This document shows, in pieces, positions 33,970 through 38,525 of a stretch of DNA of 38,525 bases. Numbering within the stretch: position 1 is the first letter of the stretch; each line of letters opens with the position of its first letter. The stretch covers positions 1 through 38,525 of the forward strand of contig VHDE01000049.1 of assembly GCA_016871515.1 (NCBI GenBank). The letters are read 5' to 3'. The notes beneath the pieces are model-generated. The model did no database searches, was not told where the DNA came from, and saw nothing but the letters and a program-made list of their open reading frames with translations. The position numbers were made by a program, and so were the translations under genes. Source of the DNA: Verrucomicrobiota bacterium (GTDB lineage Bacteria > Verrucomicrobiota > Verrucomicrobiia > Limisphaerales > SIBE01).

Positions 33970-35706
33970 ATGAAAGGTACGCTCTTGTTTTTGGCATTGG
34001 CTCTTTGCTCGAATCTGTCCGCCGCACTGGCTCCGGCTAAATCTGATGGCCGCCAAGCGCCAGCAGCCACTTCCCGTTTCACCATCGACGCAGCGCAACT
34101 CTCAGCCGCCGCAGCGACGATTCAAACGAACGATCTAATGCGTCACATTCGCGCGCTCTCGTCGGACGCATTCGAAGGGCGTTTGCCCGGGACACGCGGT
34201 GAGGAAGTAACCGTTAACTATTTAATCGATCAGTTTCGACGCATAGGACTTCAACCGGGAAACTCGAACGGTAAGTGGATTCAAGACGTTCCACTTGCGG
34301 GCGTGAAATCGCAATTGTCCGGGGCACTGCATTTCGAAAATCGCCAAGGCGAACTTCAATTCCCCCAGGACATCGTGGCTTGGTCAGCGCACCTCGATTC
34401 AAAGGTCGTCGTTCAAAACAGCGACATGGTCTTCGTTGGTTATGGGATTCAGGCTCCCGAATACCAATGGGATGATTTCAAGGGCCAGGAACTGCGAGGC
34501 AAAACTTTGGTGATGCTTGTCGGGGACCCGCCGATTCCCGATCCCGCCGAACCAGCACGCCTGGACAAATCGATCTTCAAGGGCCAAGCCATGACCTATT
34601 ACGGACGGTGGACCTACAAATTCGAGATGGGCGCGAAACTCGGGGCCGCTGCGGTGCTGGTCATTCACGAGACGGGACCTGCTGGTTATCCGTGGTTCGT
34701 CGTGGTGAATAGTTGGGGGCGTGAGAATTTCAGCCTGAATCGTCCGGACCGAAACAAGAACGAGGTTCCCGTGACAGGGTGGTTAAGTCTCGAACGCGCG
34801 CAAAAGCTCTTCTCCGAACTCGGCCACGATTATCAAGCGATTAAGAAATCGGCTCTCGACCGGAACTTCAAACCACTCCCGCTCCGGGTGAAAGCCAGCT
34901 TTACCATTGAGAATCAGATTCGCGAGGTAGCCTCCCGAAATGTCCTGGCGAAGCTCCCCGGGCGCGATCCGCAACGTTCCAGTGAATATGTGATTTACAC
35001 GGCCCATTGGGATCATCTTGGCAAGGACGAGCGACGCACTGGAGATCAGATTTTTAACGGGGCGTTGGACAATGCGTCGGGCGCAGCCGGTTTGCTCGAA
35101 TTGGCCGAGGCGTTTACTCGGCTTTCTCCCGCGCCAACCCGCGGCGTTCTGTTCGCTGCCGTGACCGCGGAGGAACAAGGTTTGTTAGGCGCCAAATACT
35201 ACGTCGAGCAGCCGCCTTACGCTATCGAGAAGACCCTCGCGAACCTCAATCTCGATGTACTGAATCCATGGGGCCGAAGACGCGATGTGCGCGTGATCGG
35301 ATTGGGCAACTCGAGTTTAGAAGATCTTTTAAAGGACGCGGCTGAAAAGCGCGGGCGCATTGTGCTTGAGGAGCTGATGCCCGAGAAAGGTTCATACTAT
35401 CGTTCGGACCATTTTCTCTTCGCCAAGAGCGGCGTTCCCGCGCTCTACCTCTCCGGCGCCGGCACCGAATACGCCGGCCAGCCTCCCGACTTTGGCCGGC
35501 GCAAAATGCTCGAATATGCCGACAGCGATTATCACAAAGTCACGGATGAAATTAAGCCGGACTGGGACTTGACGGGGGCTGCGGACGATCTGCAACTTCT
35601 CTTTGAGGTCGGTTGCCGGGTAGCCGAGGAGGATCAATGGCCGATCTGGAAAGCAGATTCTGAGTTCAAGCCGCGCCGCGAGGAAATGCTGCGCCGCCGG
35701 CCATAA
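33970..35706 (+). CDS. Secreted M28-family zinc aminopeptidase with PA-like domain
   Basis: Enzymes of this type remove amino acids from peptides outside the cytoplasm using two zinc ions. The ATG at 33970 is chosen because it starts a good signal peptide (KGTLLFLALALCSNLSAA); the frame is open from 33931. In the 578-residue protein a protease-associated-like insert (about residues 135-300, VFVGYGIQAPEYQW onwards) precedes the catalytic part. Zinc ligands and catalytic residues are all present: H346 in TAHWDH, D367 in LDNASG, E401-E402 in TAEEQG, D429 in NLDV and H522 in DYHKVTDE. It stands alone between two palindromic repeat regions and is divergent from the HEAT/NACHT-like gene. Confidence 0.94.
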   Translation: MKGTLLFLALALCSNLSAALAPAKSDGRQAPAATSRFTIDAAQLSAAAATIQTNDLMRHIRALSSDAFEGRLPGTRGEEVTVNYLIDQFRRIGLQPGNSNGKWIQDVPLAGVKSQLSGALHFENRQGELQFPQDIVAWSAHLDSKVVVQNSDMVFVGYGIQAPEYQWDDFKGQELRGKTLVMLVGDPPIPDPAEPARLDKSIFKGQAMTYYGRWTYKFEMGAKLGAAAVLVIHETGPAGYPWFVVVNSWGRENFSLNRPDRNKNEVPVTGWLSLERAQKLFSELGHDYQAIKKSALDRNFKPLPLRVKASFTIENQIREVASRNVLAKLPGRDPQRSSEYVIYTAHWDHLGKDERRTGDQIFNGALDNASGAAGLLELAEAFTRLSPAPTRGVLFAAVTAEEQGLLGAKYYVEQPPYAIEKTLANLNLDVLNPWGRRRDVRVIGLGNSSLEDLLKDAAEKRGRIVLEELMPEKGSYYRSDHFLFAKSGVPALYLSGAGTEYAGQPPDFGRRKMLEYADSDYHKVTDEIKPDWDLTGAADDLQLLFEVGCRVAEEDQWPIWKADSEFKPRREEMLRRRP

Positions 35707-35710
35707 TCCC

Positions 35711-35842
35711 GTAGGACAGGCGTCTCGCCTGTCTCCGGGACCGGCAGCAAATTCCGCCAAGCGTTCGCTGGTCATCAAGCAACAATCACACAGAAGTGAT
35801 TGCGCAACGCGTTCGCGGAGACAGGCGAGACGCCTGTCCTAC
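35711..35842. repeat. Palindromic repeat with perfect 26-bp inverted ends
   Basis: The ends 35711-35736 and 35817-35842 are exact inverted copies. Each contains the GACAGGCG-TCT-CGCCTGTC palindrome (8-bp stem, 3-base loop). A third hairpin, CAATCAC/GTGATTG (35783-35802), lies in the middle. The element starts four bases after the M28 peptidase stop codon and fills the space up to the response-regulator remnant. Confidence 0.9.
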
Positions 35843-35862
35843 GGGGAGCTGCGTGCCATTGC

Positions 35863-36462
35863 TCAGCAATAAACCAGCGCCAGCGGATCAATCGGAGTGA
35901 TGCGGTGTATGCTCAGCAGCTTCTTGATGGCCGGCTCTTTGAGTTCTTTGCCTTTCGCCATAATCAAGAAACCGCCCCGGCAAATATCAGCCGCCAAAAC
36001 CATCCCAGACTTTAGGTCGGTCAATAGGACTTCCCGTTCGCCCAGCGGCAGATTCGCTACTGGCGCGACTTTGGCCACCGCCTCGATCGCGGCCTGATCA
36101 TACATCCTTTCGGCCTTCGACTTAATCTCCAGCAAGCGACGCGGAGTTGCATTGTGCTTGCTGCAATAGGCGCTGACCACAGACAGAAGACGCGGCCGAT
36201 CATGGGATCATTTCACTTTTCAAACTATCGGGATAGCCGGCGCCATCCCAGTTCTCGTGATGCGCGCGGATGAAACGAAAGGATGAATGTCACTGACTTT
36301 CGCGAGAAATTCCAAACCAGTCATTCGCGACATCTCCTGACCGGCCAAGACGGCGGGAAACATCTCGTGCTGCAATAAGTCCATCGCTTGGCTTGCATCT
36401 TGAACCGCCATAACCTCGAAGCCTTCGGGTCGCAATTGCTTTTGGCGATTACGGCGCGCTTT
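35863..36462 (-). pseudogene. Decayed response regulator with HD-GYP-type output domain
   Basis: Read on the minus strand, three pieces lie in order but in different frames. First is a receiver fragment (about 36456-36285): RRNRQKQLRPEGFEVM to GLEFLAKVSDIHPF. It lacks the first beta strand with the acidic pocket, and the expected phosphoacceptor Asp is Gly in VLAGQEM. Second is HHENWDGAGYPDSL (36262 downward), the signature of HD-GYP cyclic-di-GMP phosphodiesterases, which soon meets a stop. Third is the C-terminal portion, open from 36180 to 35863 (YCSKHNATPRRLLEIKSKAE to ITPIDPLALVYC). Most of the HD domain is gone. Deletions, frameshifts and loss of the Asp indicate a dead gene. The 5' end overlaps the cytochrome stop region. 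Confidence 0.8.
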
Positions 36463-38525
36463 TCGAGCTGGGCAATGGCACTTGCGATGGACTCTGCAAG
36501 TACGCAACGAGGTCAAGGATTTCGGATGGTTGAAGGGAATCGAAAATGCCATCGGGCATCATGGAGAGCGTCGATTCTTTCCGCGAGGTGATGTCGCTCC
36601 GAGGCAACGTGATTGTTCCAGTTTGAGTTTGAATTGTCACCGTGCTCTCATTCTCTTGCAGGACAACCCCGGAGATTAGACGATCATCCGCGGTCTCAAA
36701 ATAGGTGGCCCGATACCGGCTCCAGACAATTGCATTTGGATCGACCACATTTTCCAGGATGTAATCGAGATTTGAACGCTGTGAACCGGTCAATTCTGGC
36801 GCCAGTTTCCCTCCCTCATCGAACAACATGTGACACGCTGCGCAAGCGCGGTTAAAGAGCCCTCGCCCGCGCGAAGGATCCGCTGCCTTCACAGCTTCAG
36901 GCGTCAAAAGCTTTTTGTGTGCCGCAATTTCAGCGGCTTTGTTTTTCGAAACCGCACGAACTTCGCCCAACAAGGAAGCCAATAGCGTGGCGGCTCGCGG
37001 ATCCCTGAACGCTTGAATTTGTCGCGCCGCAAAAGGTGAAATGTCCCGCGCCGGAACAGTCCCTTGCTTCACGGCTTCCAGCAGGTCAATCGCATATTGT
37101 GGCCGCGAAGTCAGTGCGCTAATGACGTCTGCCTTCTCTTCCGGCGTGAGGCTGCTGTACGATTGGAGAATAACCTTTGGCGTGTTCGCATCTTCGAAAG
37201 CCGCCAGCCCGCGAATCGCCGCTCTTCGTAATGCCGCATCCGAGACCAACGAGTGAAGCAGCGGCGCCAGCCCTGGAACTCGTGCCTGAACCAGAGCCTG
37301 CAACGCGTTTTGCCGCGTCGAAACGCTTTGTGCCGTATCCGTCACGCGGCGGCGCAGTTGAGCCGCGGCGTTCGCATCACCAAAGACAAGCGACAGCATC
37401 TCGGCTTTTTCACGTACGGCGCTATCGGCGTTGTTGCTGAGCTTGCTGGCCGTGGCGGGCCATGCGGTTGGCATCTTTATTTTGCGCCTCCCATTTAACG
37501 CGTCGAACATCCCCTCCACCGCATCCCGCTCAAATCCGGCGTCGCTCGATTTCGCAATGGCGTTTACAATCGAATCAAGCGCCAACCGAAGCGACAGCCG
37601 ATGCGCAATAAATCGTCGGATGATCGGAATCGTGGCTTTGGCTAACAATGCGGCTGCGGCGTCGTCATCGGCCGACACGAGCGGCTCGATACCGTACCAG
37701 ATCATGAGCGGAACGTTGGCGTCATTCCCGTCTTCACTGCGTGAAGCCAGTGCCTGAGCCAGCGGCAGGCGTTCGGCCAGCGGCAGACGCTGCAAGCCGG
37801 AAGCCAGAGAAAGTCGCACTACAGGTGAGAGTTCAGTGGCAGCCAACTTTGCCAACGCCTCCCGTTGCGAACTCGAAGCGTTGCGATCCTCGAGCAGAAA
37901 CTGGATCGCCCAGCTTCGGACATATTCCTGACGATGAGCCAACAGCTCGTTGCTCAGCGCATCATCCGTCCCGTCTGTGACGTGCAATGTCCAGAGCAAG
38001 CGCAGTTGCTGAGTCGGGTTGCTCTGTTCGCGAAAGAATCGCAGCAAGTCCGAACGCGTCCGACGGTCAAGCGTTCCCGCCATGGCACGCCGTTGCAGCT
38101 CCAACCGCGAGCAGCTGGCCTGCCAGTCATTCTTATGGGACTGAAGGTCGATGAGCTCTCTGTCCGACAGATTCGCCAAGTTCACGGCCGATGCTTTTGG
38201 TGTGCCGTAAGTGATTTTATAGATGCGCCCGTTCTCGCGATGAATGTCCTCGTAATCGTGGCATTCTCCCGCGTCGCACCAGTCAGACATGAAGACACCG
38301 CCATCATGGCCGTAAAGCAGGCCGACGCCACGAAACCATGGGTCATTCGCCTTGACGACGTCGGGCGCATGCTTCGCCACGTAACCCGAACCGCGCCGTT
38401 CCAGCTTGTCGTGGTTGATGCGATGGCCGTGCGTATTGATCGTGAAGAAACTGTGCCGATATTGGTCGGGCCAATTGTCGCCGAGGTAAATCATCGCGCC
38501 GCAATGCGCATGTCCTCCTCCGAAT
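36449..38525 (-). CDS. PVC-type haem-binding membrane-bound dehydrogenase / c-type cytochrome (N-terminus outside window)
   Basis: The frame continues beyond the ATG at 38494 to the window end with GGHAHCGAMIYLGDNWPD, a hallmark of these proteins, so the beta-propeller N-terminus lies outside. The visible part has the end of the propeller (FRGVGLLYGHDGGVF, SDWCDAGECHDYEDIHR, RIYKITYG), a long HEAT-like helical middle, and a C-terminal cytochrome c domain with the haem-attachment motif CAACH (36831-36845). A distal methionine probably lies in the MMPDGIFDSL region. Such proteins are abundant in Planctomycetes and Verrucomicrobia and are thought to oxidise sugars or other organic substrates in the periplasm. 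The substrate is unknown. About 690 residues are visible. Confidence 0.92.
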   Translation of the reverse strand, partial: FGGGHAHCGAMIYLGDNWPDQYRHSFFTINTHGHRINHDKLERRGSGYVAKHAPDVVKANDPWFRGVGLLYGHDGGVFMSDWCDAGECHDYEDIHRENGRIYKITYGTPKASAVNLANLSDRELIDLQSHKNDWQASCSRLELQRRAMAGTLDRRTRSDLLRFFREQSNPTQQLRLLWTLHVTDGTDDALSNELLAHRQEYVRSWAIQFLLEDRNASSSQREALAKLAATELSPVVRLSLASGLQRLPLAERLPLAQALASRSEDGNDANVPLMIWYGIEPLVSADDDAAAALLAKATIPIIRRFIAHRLSLRLALDSIVNAIAKSSDAGFERDAVEGMFDALNGRRKIKMPTAWPATASKLSNNADSAVREKAEMLSLVFGDANAAAQLRRRVTDTAQSVSTRQNALQALVQARVPGLAPLLHSLVSDAALRRAAIRGLAAFEDANTPKVILQSYSSLTPEEKADVISALTSRPQYAIDLLEAVKQGTVPARDISPFAARQIQAFRDPRAATLLASLLGEVRAVSKNKAAEIAAHKKLLTPEAVKAADPSRGRGLFNRACAACHMLFDEGGKLAPELTGSQRSNLDYILENVVDPNAIVWSRYRATYFETADDRLISGVVLQENESTVTIQTQTGTITLPRSDITSRKESTLSMMPDGIFDSLQPSEILDLVAYLQSPSQVPLPSSKSAP

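Overview
The window looks like chromosomal DNA from a member of the Verrucomicrobiota, probably a Pedosphaera/Limisphaerales-like bacterium. The evidence is a PVC-type haem-binding dehydrogenase at the right edge, a secreted giant subtilase with Asn/Thr-rich beta modules and a C-terminal FYRL-type module, a left-edge protein resembling the 'Verru_Chthon cassette protein A' family, and many palindromic intergenic repeats of a kind I associate with this phylum. The assignment rests on protein resemblance recalled from memory, not on a database search.

Layout. 1-1224: C-terminal part of a large cassette-A-like protein. 1225-1762: composite palindromic repeat. 1763-10675: a 2655-residue secreted subtilisin-family protease, then a PfkB-type sugar-phosphate kinase 9 bases after it. 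10931-17721: uvrA, an exported tetratricopeptide-repeat protein and a polyprenyl diphosphate synthase. 17689-21832 (minus strand): a YqiJ / YqiK-flotillin / 'DNA repair ATPase' locus in which all three genes appear internally collapsed. 22280-29431: the translation and cofactor operon nusA-infB-rbfA-nrnA-truB-ribF, with a promoter-like site and a terminator-like hairpin in its leader. 29447-33470 (minus strand): a Tat-exported sugar-phosphate isomerase-like protein downstream of an unusual membrane protein that joins HEAT repeats to a degenerate NACHT-like NTPase domain. 33970-35706: a secreted M28 zinc aminopeptidase. 35863-36462 (minus): remains of a receiver/HD-GYP response regulator. 36449-38525 (minus): a PVC-type c-type cytochrome cut by the window edge.

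Two themes run through the window. First, at least seven palindromic repeat elements sit at gene boundaries. Several reach into genes: one supplies the start codon of the TPR protein, one extends the C-terminus of the AAA ATPase into antisense ispA, one overlaps the truB stop codon and abuts the ribF start, and a short tandem repeat is inserted in frame in uvrA. Second, there is gene erosion by internal deletion, seen in the flotillin locus and the HD-GYP regulator. A palindrome lies beside one of the breakpoints. No transposase, integrase, CRISPR array, tRNA or rRNA was recognised.

The best candidates for something new are the membrane HEAT/NACHT-like protein, the collapsed flotillin-ATPase locus, the nusA leader hairpins, and the palindromic repeat family with paired changes in its stems. 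The housekeeping assignments (uvrA, nusA, infB, rbfA, truB, ribF) are secure. The repeat and decay interpretations are inferences from visible sequence.
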